Below, in pieces: positions 32,913-45,004 of a DNA stretch of 64,000 nucleotides. The position numbers and the translations under genes were made by a program. Every line of letters begins with the position of its first letter. Position 1 is the first letter of the stretch. Origin of the DNA: Gautieria morchelliformis (Eukaryota; Basidiomycota; Agaricomycetes; Gomphales; Gomphaceae). The DNA is taken from positions 1 to 64,000 of the forward strand of contig WHVA01000212.1 in the NCBI GenBank assembly GCA_015179125.1, given 5' to 3'. A model generated the notes under the pieces. That model made no database searches. It saw only the letters and a program-made list of their open reading frames with translations, and was not told the DNA's origin.

Positions 32913-35043
32913 ATGAGTGGACGACTGACCATCGACCAATCTGGTTCTGCTGATGACTCTGAGAAGGACGCAAGAATTGCCCGCAGAAGGTCAAGGTCCG
33001 CCGTTTCTCTCAGAAGAGCCCATGTAACCTGCCGGCATTGCATAATCGGGCGAAGACAAATCTTTATATTTCCTGCCGATTTTCCATCGTCCCTCAACAT
33101 CTATTACGCAGCTAAAGGAGCTCACTACGGAGAATGCAACTGTCATGTCTACACTGCATGCGGCGGAGTTGCGCCTGGCAGAGCTTTACGCTGATCAATC
33201 TCGAATGGAAGAAGACGTAGCTACACGTATGGAGATTGCAGAGAAACTGCGATCTCATGTGCGAGATCTTGAGAGAGAGAATAGAGAGGCCTTGCGTAGG
33301 TATATGGAGCAAACCGCCACTTTTGAAGCCGAGCGTCAAGCACTTTATGACAATGAGCAGCACCTTAAATCACGCATACAATCATTGATGGCGGCGAGAA
33401 AGGTTCTACAGGAAGCAGGAAGCTCCTGAACAGCAAGTTTCTCCCGCACCCTCCGTTGCCGATTCCATTGCGCTGAGCGAGGCTCACCCAACATCTCCAG
33501 CAACACCAGTCGCTCATCCTCCAATGAGAAATGATGTTGAAGTGCCAGATGGACCAGAAATTACTGCTCTGAAACTGGAGCTTTCAATATTCTCTACGAG
33601 CCACACATCTCTCCAGACAATGGTACAGATGCTGCGCACTGAGCTTGCCGATCTCAAATGGGTCAACAACAAGCTTCAAGAAGAGAACGAGAGTCATGGC
33701 CTATTGTTGATGGAACGTGCCATGAATGGTACGGGTGTTGAGATGCCCCGGAAGATGGGAGGCAATGCATCAAGCACTCTTTCGGGTATTTACGGGGATG
33801 AGAGGAGCATTACTGATGAAGCGGAGAGGTCAAGCTTGCGGTCAGGTGGGCGGTCGGTGCTATATCGAGTATCAGAAGACAAAGAATTCGTCCCCGAGGG
33901 AGGCCACCCCAGCCAAATTGAGTCAAACTCTTTAGTCTTGGAATTACATGCACGACAGGGTTTTAGAACCGCCATCCTCATCTCACCGACGTCGTACACA
34001 CCAAAGCTCTGCCTCTTTGTCTCCTCATGGCATACCTCTTGGCAAATCTCTCGCGGATCTTCCCATTACTGGTCCTGGGCTGGATCTCACTGCTAAGCTT
34101 GGTTGAGCAGAGACTAAGGACATTTTTTCGATGGTCGTGGCTCCTCCATGGGTACAGACCATTCACCATCCAAGTCTAGATCGGAAAAATATTGATCGCG
34201 TTATAGGACCCGGCAAGGATGCCCTGGAGGAGGTCACCGCCCTCAGACAGGAGGTCAAATCACTCAAGGACGCAAACAAAGTGCTATCATTATATGCTAG
34301 TAAGATTATTGACAGGATTATCATGCAGGAGGGTTTCGAGCATGTCTTGGCTGTGGACTACAATCCAGACAACTACATCCAAATCTCCTGGTGCGTTTGA
34401 AGAACTGCTGGTGAAGGCCAAACCGCCAAACCAGCCCACCCAAAGCAAGGCCACAGACAATGCTTCTGAGTCATTCATCATCCACAGTAACCAGTGGCAG
34501 CCCAGCCCTGAAATTTTTCAGGTTTTCTATATCTGGTAAACCTGAAAAACTGACGATGTTCAGCAACTCTCCACCTTCCCCTCGACCAGATGTCAAGAGG
34601 AACCACACGTCCTTATCATTATCTCACTGGAAGCCATTTGGTATGTTTGGAGGAAGCACACCACTGGACGGAAGGAAAAATCTAAGGCTGCTTATGCTTC
34701 AGCCTGGGGCTGGATCTGCCCTGGCTGGAGCACAAAAACTAGAGAGTCAGCAGGATGAAGAAGATAGAAGGAAGCAAGAGCGGTTGACTACCACCATGAA
34801 ACTGATGGGTATTGAAAAGCCATCACCTGTCTTGCCAGCTCCCCTGATGTTGAAGGCACAATCTGATCCTCCAGCTGTGAGTGTGACAGAGGAAACAAGG
34901 CCAATATTGAACAACCGCTTTTCATTTTTCCAGTCAAAGCCATTGACTTCAACAGACCTGACAAGCGAAGCAGTGGAGCAAGCTGAAGTGGAGACGACAC
35001 TTGCATCATTGGATGCTCGCGAGAAGGAGCCGACAGCAGCATA
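32913..35043 (+). pseudogene. decayed host coiled-coil gene
   Basis: Resembles an uncharacterised basidiomycete coiled-coil protein. Exon 1 (ATG 32913 to 33023) joins exon 2 at 33112 in phase 0 across an 88-nt intron (GTAACC...CAG). The coiled coil continues (LHAAELRLAELYADQ..., ESHGLLLMERA, EEVTALRQEVKSLKDANKVLSLYASKIIDRII). Frame changes are needed near 33400, 33965, 34395 and 34480, and TGA at 34104-34106 lies in the conserved frame. The conserved C-terminal block (GMFGG...AGAQKLE...EEDRRKQERL...MKLMGIEKP) is open to the stop at 35043. With these lesions a full product is impossible unless several are undetected introns. Probably cytoskeletal-type by coiled-coil character only. Confidence 0.7.
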
Positions 35044-35044
35044 G

Positions 35045-35667
35045 CCAAAGGTGGAAGTGGAGGCTTTACTGAACTCAGCGCTGAAGGGTGGATGAGCCTT
35101 GGGGTTCAGTGGTGAAGCCGAAGACCAAGGAGCATAAGTGTGAAAAGCCATGGCAGCAGCAGAGCCAGCTTGGTCTGGAGTGCAGGCATGAAGGGGGATG
35201 ACGAGTAATGCAATGTTGGTACTTCAGGATACCCTAGATTCATTCGGATTGCATCTCTTGCCAGGAACAGTAATAATTTTGGAGACTGGAGGACTCTTTC
35301 ACAATACGTATATATCACACATTGTTGTTTATTTCCTTGGGAGCCTCTTGCATACCCATTGTTTTTTCCACATGGAACATTAGGATGGGGTATTTACAAC
35401 TGTGATGGTGACCATGCTCTTTGTAAATAACCTATGTACATAGTTATTACCTAATACCAGTGGGCCCCTCAGGGACCCACTGTACAGTTCATGCGTGGGA
35501 ACCGGCCAGCGGTTCCCATCGCATTCAGAATACCACACCTTGGTCAAGTTCTGTTGTTCCCTTGTGACGAAAGGCTTAAGATCAACATCTTTACACTCTT
35601 GCCGGTCACCATCTTCAGAACGATGTGCCTACCACACAAATGTGGTATTATCCCTCACTGATCATAT
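35045..35667. other. 3' flank of the pseudogene, no gene
   Basis: Probable former 3' untranslated region and intergenic DNA. Includes two short palindromic patches (tgggcccctcagggaccca near 35461 and gggaaccggccagcggttccc near 35497). Confidence 0.4.
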
Positions 35668-36565
35668 GCAAGTCTATTCACTGTCTCCTTACCCAAACCT
35701 CCCTCCAAGCATTGACACTCTTTGCGGTTGTGGGCAAGCGTGGTCTGTGCCTGACCATGGCCCCCCTTATCCCTTTTCGGGTTGTCCCCCTTTCCCTCCC
35801 CCCTTCCCTCCCATGCCCCTGTTGGGTCCATCCCTGGAAGACCTATGGCAAGATGATTACCCCCTTTCCCACTAAGGGGTGTCCCCTTTCCTCTGCACCA
35901 CCTCCGGTTTTGCATACAAAAGGGTGGACGGGTCCCTGAGGATGGCAGACATCACCATCTCCCATCCCTTGCTGGTTTTCCCGGGTGTTGTCTCCCATGT
36001 TGAGGGCACGGGTGGTGGTCATGCCCCCTTCATTACCGATCCCCACGGATTTCTCTCCACATGAATAGTGGCAGGGGGCTTTTGAGGGGAGGGACGAAAG
36101 GGATAGGGGGGGCCGTGGTCAGGCACAGACCACGCTCGCCCACGACCTCAAAAGCCTCCCGCCCCTATTTGTGTGGAGAGAAATCAGTGGGGATTGGTAA
36201 CGAAGGGGGCATGACCACCACCTGCACCCTCAACATGGGAGACGACGCCCAGGAAAAGCGGAAAGGGACAGGAGATGGTGACGTCTGCCATCCTCAGGGA
36301 CCCGTCCACCCTTTTGTATGCAAAACCAGAGGTGGCGCAGAGGAAAGGGGACGCCCCTTAGTGGGAAAGGGGGTAATCATCTTGCCGTAGGTCCGCCAGG
36401 GATGGACCCGACAGGGGTATGGGAGGGAAGGGGGGAGGGAAAGGGTGACAACCTGAAAAGGGATAAGGGGGGCTGTGGTCAGGCACAGACCACACTTGCC
36501 CACGACCGCAAAGAGTGTCAATGCTCGGAGGGAGGTTTGGGTAAGGAGACGGTGAATAGACTTGC
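35668..36565. mobile_element. fold-back element: 394-bp inverted repeat
   Basis: Left arm 35668-36061 and right arm 36172-36565 are reverse complements with scattered mismatches. The 110-bp spacer itself holds a partial third copy of the arm and the small palindrome gtggtcaggcacagaccac. No ORF makes sense across it. It abuts a truncated minus-strand G2 LTR at 36569. It could be a fold-back transposon or the product of an inverted duplication; transcription would give a long hairpin RNA. Confidence 0.85.
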
Positions 36566-36568
36566 GAT

Positions 36569-37198
36569 AGTCACAGTGAGGTCAAGTTTGCACAAGATGG
36601 ACGTATGATAATTGAACTGGGGAATATACATGCAAATGTAAACTACTTATATCAAATGCTCATATGGTATCAGCGAATAGGAAAGAGGCCATCATGAGTC
36701 AGGGTTGGATAGCGGTGCGCAGTCATGATACAAAATAGATGGAATAAACATACAGTAGAGTGAGGGAGGAGGGCGAACATGAAACAATGGAGAGGAAAGG
36801 GGGCGAAGGCACCTATGTACGAAAACATGCCTTGGGACCTGCATCTACACCACCCTGCATGGACTCTTCATCTGCTGGGTTGATCCCACATGACCTACGG
36901 GTAGGACGTCCCACGAATGCATCCCGGCCATAGGAACACCCAAAGGGGGTTGAGTCGAGAAGATGATGGGTGATGAACCATCAAGCTGGGTAAAGGATGT
37001 CAATCATGTTTGATGGTGTGCCTACTGGCGAATGATGCAAGTAGCGAATGGTCATTCGGTGAATGCGGCGAAGAGTGAATGGAGCGAACGTAGAGGAGGC
37101 GTGGTGGAAGGGAAGGGTGAAGCCAAGCGAACATAGAGGAGGAGTGGTGAAAGGGACAATAGGGATAGCTGGGTACAAGAAATAAATGGGTCATGACA
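36569..37198 (-). repeat. G2 LTR, minus strand, 3'-truncated
   Basis: Reads tcacagtgaggtcaagtttgcacaagatgg to gggtcatgaca, the reverse of the G2 LTR. Its terminal 3' part is lost at the fold-back element. The sequence right of it (37199 onward) also follows the minus LTR at 63048, so both belong to one larger duplicated unit. Confidence 0.85.
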
Positions 37199-37230
37199 AC
37201 TGTGTAAAGTGAAAACTTCAGTGAAGCTAA

Positions 37231-38253
37231 TGTCATAACCCGTATATTTCCCTTACCCTGCTGTCTCTGTTCCCCCTCTCATTGTTCCTCTTGCATCTTC
37301 GCCTGAGTTTGCCATACCCTCCGACCACTCCTCCCCTATGTTCGCTTCATTCACTCTTCGCCACATTCGCCAAACAACCATTCGCTACTCGCATCATTCG
37401 CCAGCAGGCACGCCATCAAACACGATCAACACCCTTTACCCGGCGTGATGGTTCATCACTGGCCCCATCATCTTCTCAATCTAACCCCTTTGGGTGTTCA
37501 TATGGCCAGGATGCATTCGCGGGACATCCTACCCATAGGTCGTGTGGGATCAACCCAGCAGACAAAGAGTCCATGCAGGGTGGTGTATATGCAGGTCCCA
37601 AGGCGTGTTTTCATAAGGTGTCTTTGCCCCCTTTCCTCTCCGTTGTTTCATGTTCGCCCTCCTCCCTCACTCTATTGTATGTTTATTCCATCTATTTCGT
37701 ATCATGACTGCGCACCCCTATCCAACCCTGACTCATGATGGCCTCTTTCCCATTCGCTGATACCATACGAGCATTCAATATAAGTAGTTTACATTTGCAT
37801 GTATATTCCCCAGTTCAATTATCATACGTCCATCTTGTGCAAACTTGACCTCGCTGTGACTATCGTCTTGAGCCTTCTCCTGTAGATTTATATCTTCAAC
37901 CAGAAGAAGACTTGGGACTGGTGAGTTCACATACTTCATCTTCGTTACCTTAGCCTTCGAACTATTTTCTGTGCTGTCGGTGAAGGGCTCCGAAGGAGCG
38001 CCTTCGCGGATGAAAGGATTGTTGCTACTTAAACAACCTTTCCGTGACGCCTTGCATGTTACATCGTCAAGTGCCACGGGCTATTTCGCCACGACTGTAG
38101 ATAGGGCGAGCCCCGATCAGGTAGCCCTCTTATCTTCTGAACATTTATTGGTTCACCCTATTCGCCAAACGGCACACTTATTCGCACAAGTTATTCGGGA
38201 ATTCGCTGTGTTCACTAATACACGATATTAATGCCTAAAAACCAATCTTGACA
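37231..38253 (+). repeat. G2 solo LTR with target duplication gctaa
   Basis: 1023 bp, tgtcataacc...cttgaca, with perfect gctaa on both sides (37226-37230, 38254-38258). The uninterrupted site exists at about 63080 (gcgaagctaattcatactgcc), so this is an insertion with a paralogous empty site. It arose by LTR-LTR recombination of a full element. Confidence 0.95.
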
Positions 38254-38508
38254 GCTAATTTGTCCTGCCCTGCAGTGGTACGAGTCCCATTGAGTCCAAC
38301 CTGCACGGAGGCTGCAACTGACACTATCCGAATGTGTCCTGAGCATGTGGGTCTGTCATGGAGTGGGATTTTAGCAGATGATGGGTTCTATGGTGGATGA
38401 TGGCCCCAACACCTGGGGTCATGATAGGAATGATGTGAATAGTGAATGTGAAAGCAGTATGGTGACGAATATTTTGGCAAGGTAATCACTGGTTCAGGAA
38501 GTCGTTTG
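38254..38508. repeat. dispersed unit shared with 63049-63330
   Basis: gccctgcagtggtac...gattttagcagatgatggg and onward matches the right end of the window. No coding potential. Ends where LINE L1 begins. Confidence 0.7.
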
Positions 38509-38510
38509 CT

Positions 38511-39134
38511 ATGGACACCAACATGTGGTCACAAGTCTCATTCACTGGGACAAACGATGTGACAGTGATCCAGCTCAAGAACCCTTGGGGCAAGATAACG
38601 ATTTTCAACATCTAGAATGACTGCGAGCACTCGGCAACGCTGAGGGCCATCAACAGCTTTGTTGACTCAGAGCAAAATTATATCATTCAACATGAGACGG
38701 ATTCCATGATGTGGTGCGGGGACTTCAACCGACACCACCCCATGTGGGACAAGGAGAGGAACCATCATCTGTTCACAGCAGAGGTGACTAGGGCTGCAGA
38801 AGAGCTGATCTCCCTCCTAGCAGACTATAACCTGCTCATGGCATGGCCAAGGTGCCTGCCTACCCTACAGTCCATGTCCACAAAAAACTGGATGAGGGTC
38901 GACAATGTGTTCTGTACAGATAACATTGCCAACTCTATCATCACCTGTGATACCGCTCTGGGCAGGAGGGTACCCAGTACCAACCATGTGCCTGTCCTCA
39001 CGATGCTGGACATCAATGTAGAGATCAAGAAACCGGAGCCATTCCGCAACTTCTGGATGGTCAACTGGAATGACTTCAGGGAAAAACTGGCGGAGCAGCA
39101 TGCCAGATGCGAGGGAGCTGGATACTATAGATGA
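38511..39134 (+). pseudogene. LINE L1 endonuclease, C-terminal half
   Basis: AP-endonuclease-like (EEP) domain. Seen are the SQV...ITIFNI strand with an in-frame TAG at about 38612, GDFNRHHPMWD (catalytic D and N) at about 38720 and a SNHVPVL-like TNHVPVL near 38980. The frame is lost near 39115-39134. Confidence 0.85.
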
Positions 39135-40879
39135 TTTCAACAAGATGGTCAATGCACTAACAGCTGCCATCCAGGACACTATTGAAATAGCCATGCCACT
39201 GTCAAAGCCAGTGCCTCATTCGCGTTGATAGTGGACTAGGGAGGGAGCTGTCAGAGCTGAATAAGACAAAGAATGGGATAAATCATCAGTCTTATATACA
39301 CCAAGCCTCTGCTGATCACCCTTCTCATGAAGAACACAGGGAAATAAGCGAAAAATATGGCAAAGCGATCAGCAAAGCCAAGGCACAGCACTGGGCCAAT
39401 TGTCTGGAGGGCCTGGACGAGGGGCTGCTGTGGACAGCAAATAAGTACCTAACTCATCCGACCACTGATGGAGGGAGGTCCCAGATTCCCTCACTGCGCA
39501 CCATGGACAGCAACAGCACCGCACACACAGCAGAAACCAATGAAGAAAAAAGCAGGGCCCTTGCCATGGCCTTCTTTCGACCCAGGCCTGCTGAATCACA
39601 GGTGCTGCCAGACAGAAATGGGTGAACCACTCATTCCAGCTACACCAAGATCAGCTCAAGCATCAGATATGCAAGTTGAAGCCATAAAAGGCTCCAGGAG
39701 ACGATGGAATACCAAATGTAGTCCTGAGGGAGTGGGCAGACATCCTCGCTGAGTATCTCTTATGCATATTTCGTGCCACATTCACTCTGAACACCTACAG
39801 TGACAACTGGAAGTCGTGGATCACGGTAGTACTATAGAAGCCGGGCAAGGCCACCTATGACATCCCAAAATCCTACCGCACCATCACACTCCTCAACACA
39901 ATAAGAAAGTTGCTGATGGCAATAGTGGTGGAGGATGGTCTACCTGATGGAGAAGTACAACCTTCTCCTGGCAAACCACTTCGGCGGCAGGCCCGGAAGA
40001 ACAACAACAGACTCCATCCACCTAGTTGTCAACAAGATCAGGGGGGCCTGGTGCAGGAAGAAAGTTGTGGTCATGCTTTTCTTGGATATTGAGGGGGCGT
40101 TTCTGAATGCAGTCACAGATTGCCTGCTCCACAACATGAGAAAGAGAAAGGTCCTGGAGGCCTATGTGCTCTTCATGGAGTGGTTACTTGACAGCGGGCA
40201 CACCAGGCTCAAGTTCAATGACTTTCTGTCAGAATGGGTGCCAATAGACAATGGCATAGGACAGAGTGACCCCCTGTCCATGATCCTGTACCTTTTCTAT
40301 AATGCTGATCTACTAGATGTCGCCTCGGGCAAGGGCCAGGCGGCAGTAGCATATGTGGATGATGCCAACCTTCTCTCAGAAGGCGACACATATGAGTAGG
40401 CATATGATGGGCTGAGAGAGATGCTGCTGAAGGTAGGAGGGGTGAAGGAATGGACACAGACTCACCAGTCACGGTTCAAGAATTTCAAGTTTGCAGTGGT
40501 TGGATTCTCACGCAAGTGGGTCCCAGACCCCACACGGCCAGGCAAAACCTTGCATGAACAGAGGCCTGACTTCATTTACAAAGATGCAGTGATAAAGCCA
40601 TCATCATCTCACAAGTTCCTGGGAGTGTACCTTGATGAGGAGCTGCATTGGAGGACCCAGACAGAAAAGGCTGTGGCAAAAGCTGCTAAGTGGATGCTCC
40701 TGGCTTGTAGACTAACTAAACCCTCCATAGGCGTCCAGGCAACCTACATGAGACAGCTGTATTGTGCAGTGGCTGTTCCCAAATTCACCTATGCAGTGGA
40801 TATATGGTTCATGCCAGTTCAAAGGGTGGAAGGGAGGAAAAGAGCGACTGGAGGCCCACATGAATGTCTAGCCAATTGA
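39135..40879 (+). pseudogene. LINE L1 reverse transcriptase
   Basis: The linker region 39135-39700 is decayed. RT motifs follow: KPGKATYDIPKSYRTITLLNT (after TAG at 39835-39837), FGGRPGRTTTDSIH, FLDIEGAFLNAV (catalytic D), NGIGQSDPLSMILY, YVDDA (about 40352), then TAG at 40397-40399, and the thumb (KFLGVYLDEELHW) up to 40879. Several stops and frame changes; not functional. Confidence 0.9.
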
Positions 40880-41844
40880 ACTGCTGCTAGCCAGCATCCG
40901 CTACAGAGCCACCAGTTGACTTGCAACCCTCCCTAAGCCACACCCCCTCTACCTCCCATCACGTGTCTGCACTCGCTGAATAGTCAAGAGGCACCCTTCC
41001 CCAATGCACCAGCTATTCCACAGATTCCTCCTGACCCCGGATGCCTTTGAGGAGATCGCTCCCTTTGTACATCGGCGTGACGTCCCGGGGCTCTACTCAA
41101 CTGATATTGCGGACTCCAGAGAGGAGTCAAAGGAAGCTGCTGTGGATGACATGGTGGGCACACAGGTGTATGCAGACAGGTCCAGGATAGCCGCTCACAC
41201 CTTAGCAGCTTGAGGGCCAGAGCTACCCTGACCGCCTCGGCTTCAGATGTGGTGTGTCTGGTGAGTGGCCCGAGTTGGTACCACAACATCGCCATCCTCA
41301 TCCCCTGCCTGTACAGGACTGCTGAAGCCCCTGCACAACCAGGGAGTCATACGGGTGGTTAGGAATATCCAGCCCAGTCAGCACAGTACATCCCTGGGTC
41401 AGGTTCACAACCTGGCGAACAAGATTGCGACACCCTCACAATGAAGCAAGATGACACTAAAGATAGTGTGGATCTCAGGTCATGATGAGGTTGCTGGTAA
41501 TGAGGAGGCAGACTCAGAGGCGAAAAAAGCAGTGGCAGGGGAGGGCAGCCCAATAAGTACATTCTCCACCTTCTTAAGAGCTGACAAAATGCCATGTAGC
41601 CTGGCTGCAGCAAGGCAAGCCTTCAAAACGGGGCCTGCGGCACACCTGGATGCTGGAAACAGTCGCCACGCTATGCCCAGATGGTGAGAATATATGACAG
41701 CCTCCCCTGGCGTACATACCTAGGCGACATAGCAGGGTTTACAAGGGCACAACATAGCTTGATCATGCAGCTGCGGACAGGGCATGCGCCACTCAACAAA
41801 CACATGCACCACATTACAAGAGCACCATCCCCACTGTGCCCCAC
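40880..41844 (+). pseudogene. LINE L1 RNase H and tail, first part
   Basis: The most legible RNase H motif is IVWISGHDEVAGNEEADSEAK at about 41457-41520. The tail resumes at 41690 (LRTGHAPLNKHMH...PLCPT) up to the LTR insertion. The RNase H N-terminal half is heavily frame-shifted. Confidence 0.75.
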
Positions 41845-42084
41845 TGTCATGACGTGTTTATTTCTCATACTCAGGTGTTCTGTCCTGCCATTTATCACCC
41901 CATTCCCGTGTTCGTTCCGATCGCCATTGTCGTGTTCGGCAACCGATTCTCGCTGTTCGCGCCAATTACCATAGCCACGCCGCCAAAACGCACGATCAAC
42001 GTCTTTGGACTGACTTGGCAGTCATCGCTGGATCTCCCACCTCCTCTGCTCAACCCTCTTCCGATGGTGTTCTGGTAATTGGAT
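41845..42084 (+). repeat. 5' fragment of a G2-type LTR
   Basis: Starts tgtcatgacgtgtttatttc directly after the target duplication cccac and stops after 240 bp, where a complete LTR begins. It looks like the remnant of the 5' LTR of an element that lost the rest of that LTR and its interior. Confidence 0.7.
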
Positions 42085-43098
42085 TGTCATGACCTGTGTA
42101 TTTCCTGCACCTTGTCATCTCCATTTCCCCTTTCGCTACTCCTCCCCAGTGTTCGCTCGGCTTCGCCCTCCACCTCGACCTCTCCTCCTCTATGTCACCT
42201 CTGTTCGCCCTTCCTCGCATTTCGCCGAATGACCATTCGCTGCTCGCATCATTCACCAACAGGCACACCATCAAATCACGATCTACATCCCTATCAGGCA
42301 TGATGGCTCATCAGTAACTCCATCAGCTTCTCGATCCAACCCCCTTTTGGTGTTCATATGAGCAGGGTGCGTTCGCGGGACGTCCTACCCGTAGGTCGTG
42401 TGGGATCAACCCAGTAGATGAAGAACCCGTGCAGGGCAGTGTATATGCGGGCCCCAAGACATGATTTCGTACACAGGTGTCTTCGCCACCTTCACTCTCC
42501 GTCGTTTCATGTTCTCCCTCTTCTCTCATTCTATTGTATGTTTATTCCATCTATGTTGTATCATGACTGTGCACCCCTATCCAACCCTGACTCGTGACGG
42601 CCTCTTTCCTATTCGCTGATACCTTACGAGCATTCGATATAAGTAGTTTACATTCGCATGTATATTCCCCAGTTCAATTATCATACGTCGTTCATCTTGT
42701 GCAAATTTGACCTCGCTGTGGTCATTGTCTTAAGCCTTCTCTTGGAGATTTCCATCTTCGACCAGCAGAGGACTTCGGCGCCACTGGTGAGTTCTCCTAC
42801 TTCATCTTCGTTACCTTAGCCTTCGAACCATTTTCTGTGCTGTTGGCGAAGGGCTCCGAAGGAGCACCTTCGCCAGCGAAGGGATTGTCGAGACTTAGAC
42901 AGCCCTTCCCTGAGACCTTGCATGTTACACCGTCAAGTGCCACGGGCCATTTCGCTACGACTGTAGATAGGGTGAGCCCCGTTCGGGCAACTCTCTTACC
43001 TTGTGAACATTCATTGGTTCACCTATTCGCACAAGTTATCCGGGCATTCACTGTGTTCACTAATACACGATATTAACGCCTAAAAACCAATCTTGACA
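42085..43098 (+). repeat. complete G2-type LTR (1014 bp)
   Basis: tgtcatgacc to cttgaca, followed by the second cccac (43099-43103). It has the cleanest copy of the conserved hairpin, at 42845-42874. Confidence 0.9.
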
Positions 43099-43320
43099 CC
43101 CACCTATCACAAAGCAGATGAGACCACCCACCACTTCCTCATAGACTGCCGTGTGCACAAGCATGCACGATTCAAGCTGAGGAGGAGGCTGGGTAGGAAG
43201 GCGTCGTCCATCAAGGACCTACTGGGAAAACCAGATTCCATGATAGTGCTGCTCGACTATGTCACTGCAACAGGGTGGCTCAAGGGAACATCCGGTGATG
43301 TTTCAACACCGCCTTCTTAG
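43099..43320 (+). pseudogene. LINE L1 C-terminal tail, second part
   Basis: Continues the LINE frame after the LTR: H-K-A-D-E-T-T-H-H-F-L-I-D-C, then a basic helix and the natural stop at 43318-43320. Confidence 0.85.
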
Positions 43321-44594
43321 CTCAGGAACAGAATGACCAGTCTGACAGATCTGCATGTCAATATTGCCACAGCAACACTACATTTCCACATGCATACCCA
43401 TGAGACAAACTTATACATTTGCCTGCATTAAATCAACACACCACACCTCTGCAACCCTACTCAGCTCATGCAGCGGCGTGAATCAACTCGGTGCACCAAG
43501 GACATGAAGACCCCCAGTTCTTTATACTCTTTGACTGTGGCACTCCTTCTCATCGTGCTAGCCTGCTTATGCAGCCAAGCACTTATGAAGTCAGACTACC
43601 ATCATCAGCAAACTTTTATGATTAAAATGTTAGATTGGTGCCTTTAACAAATAATTCCTATTGCTCAGCGGTTGGGACTGCTATATCTGTCGCTTTCCTG
43701 TGTGCTGACTAAGCCTCCCAAGGCGCATCCAGCACTGATGGATGAAGGTCACGTGACTGTGTCGACGAGAGAATGGTCTCGATCTAGAGGATAACTATAT
43801 CAAAAGGCTTCACTTTTGAGGTAGTCTAGAGTAAACTATCAAGATTTAAGTTCTGTAGCTATCAAACAAGACTACAGTAACTTCAGGGGGTGAAACAGTT
43901 GATTCTGGATGATTGATTCATACATTCGTAGTAGCTACTTATACTGTACTAGTGGTAACTACTAGTGTTCGAGATAGTGAGTCAATGGGTCGAAAAACTA
44001 CATGTAACTAGAGGGGTGACTACTTATAGTCATAAAATCATGGGAGTGATGGGGATAGTGTCAGGGGTGTTAAGCTTTGGAATAGAGTCTTGTACCTATT
44101 ATACAAAGCCCCTGTCTACATGCTAGGCAGGAGGGATTTAATTTCTATTTTCTATTGAGCTCCATGACACGACCAGCTGACTACCAGCTGACTACTATCG
44201 GTGATGGGGCCGCTGTCTCTGTGCCTCTTCTGTGGGGCAGCTGATTGAGCACACATACTTGGAATGACATTCTGTAGTCATTCCACGACATCTGGTGCTC
44301 CTGCGCAGTCTATACTCCTCTGCGGTGTTTGGTGCCCGCACCTCCTCGGTGCCTGTGGCCTGGCGCCTGTCGACGTCATGGCCGATGCCATCAGTCGATA
44401 GGCGCGCTATCTCTGATCGGCCGCACGTGGTCGATGCCCGTGTCCCTGTATCTTATCTAATCTATAGATAAGATAGCTGCTCGTGATGTCATGTGTCTGT
44501 CATCTGTGTGTGTTGATGTCCGTTGTGAGTGTCATTCCTATCTTTTTAGTCGTTTTTTCTGTTTCTTTTATTAGTTCCTTTGTATACATAGATG
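43321..44594. other. LINE 3' untranslated region and unassigned sequence
   Basis: The first few hundred bases are probably L1 3' untranslated region. From about 43640 the sequence is unassigned, with short local palindromes (agataagatagctg near 44460). No ORF worth calling. Confidence 0.35.
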
Positions 44595-44886
44595 ACTCAA
44601 AATAGAATAGTTGCATGCATCACAACACAAACAACTAAGAGAAGAGAAGGAGTACTTGTCTCACAAGAGGGGAGCAGTAAACAGCTCAAGGAGCTGGGCC
44701 AGCGGGGGGTGTAGGTCCGTCGTCGGTACAGCTGCTCATTCAAGAACACAGTGGGTTTTGGGAGTCCCAGGGAGTGAGGGGAAAGTCCCACCCATTTCAA
44801 GTACAACACATGTAGTGACCACCATAGGCCAAGCCTGAGGTCAAATAAAATGATAAAAAAAAGAAAAAAAAAAGAAAAAAAAAAAA
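44595..44886 (+). mobile_element. LINE 3' end with poly(A)
   Basis: Homologous to about 3480-3719 (ggagcagtaaacagctcaaggagc...). It has an aataaa signal and ends in an A-rich tail interrupted by single G. A severely 5'-truncated LINE copy of the family that also hit the membrane gene. Confidence 0.7.
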
Positions 44887-45004
44887 AGCACCATGAGGAG
44901 ACGGTCCCCTAGCGCGGCATCTTGGTACAAGGCTCTCCTCTGGAGATGAAGTCGGAGCTTCAAGGCTTGCACTGAACCTAACAGGATCGGTATGTTGTAA
45001 TGAG

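Larger units (their letters stand above)
38511..43320 (+). mobile_element. LINE L1 (plus strand), 5'-truncated and split
   Basis: A non-LTR retrotransposon ORF2 remnant: endonuclease, RT, RNase H and terminal zinc-finger tail. An LTR insertion (41845-43098, duplication cccac) splits the tail; joining 41844 to 43104 restores the conserved C-P-x-Y-H-K-A-D-E-T segment without a gap. ORF1 and the first part of the endonuclease are missing. Confidence 0.9.

Noticed and set aside
37971..38231. Plus-strand ORFs of 78-107 codons repeated in the G2 LTRs as host genes
   Set aside because: They lie wholly within LTR copies, start and end differently in each, and no host gene context exists. They are listed only as part of the LTR.
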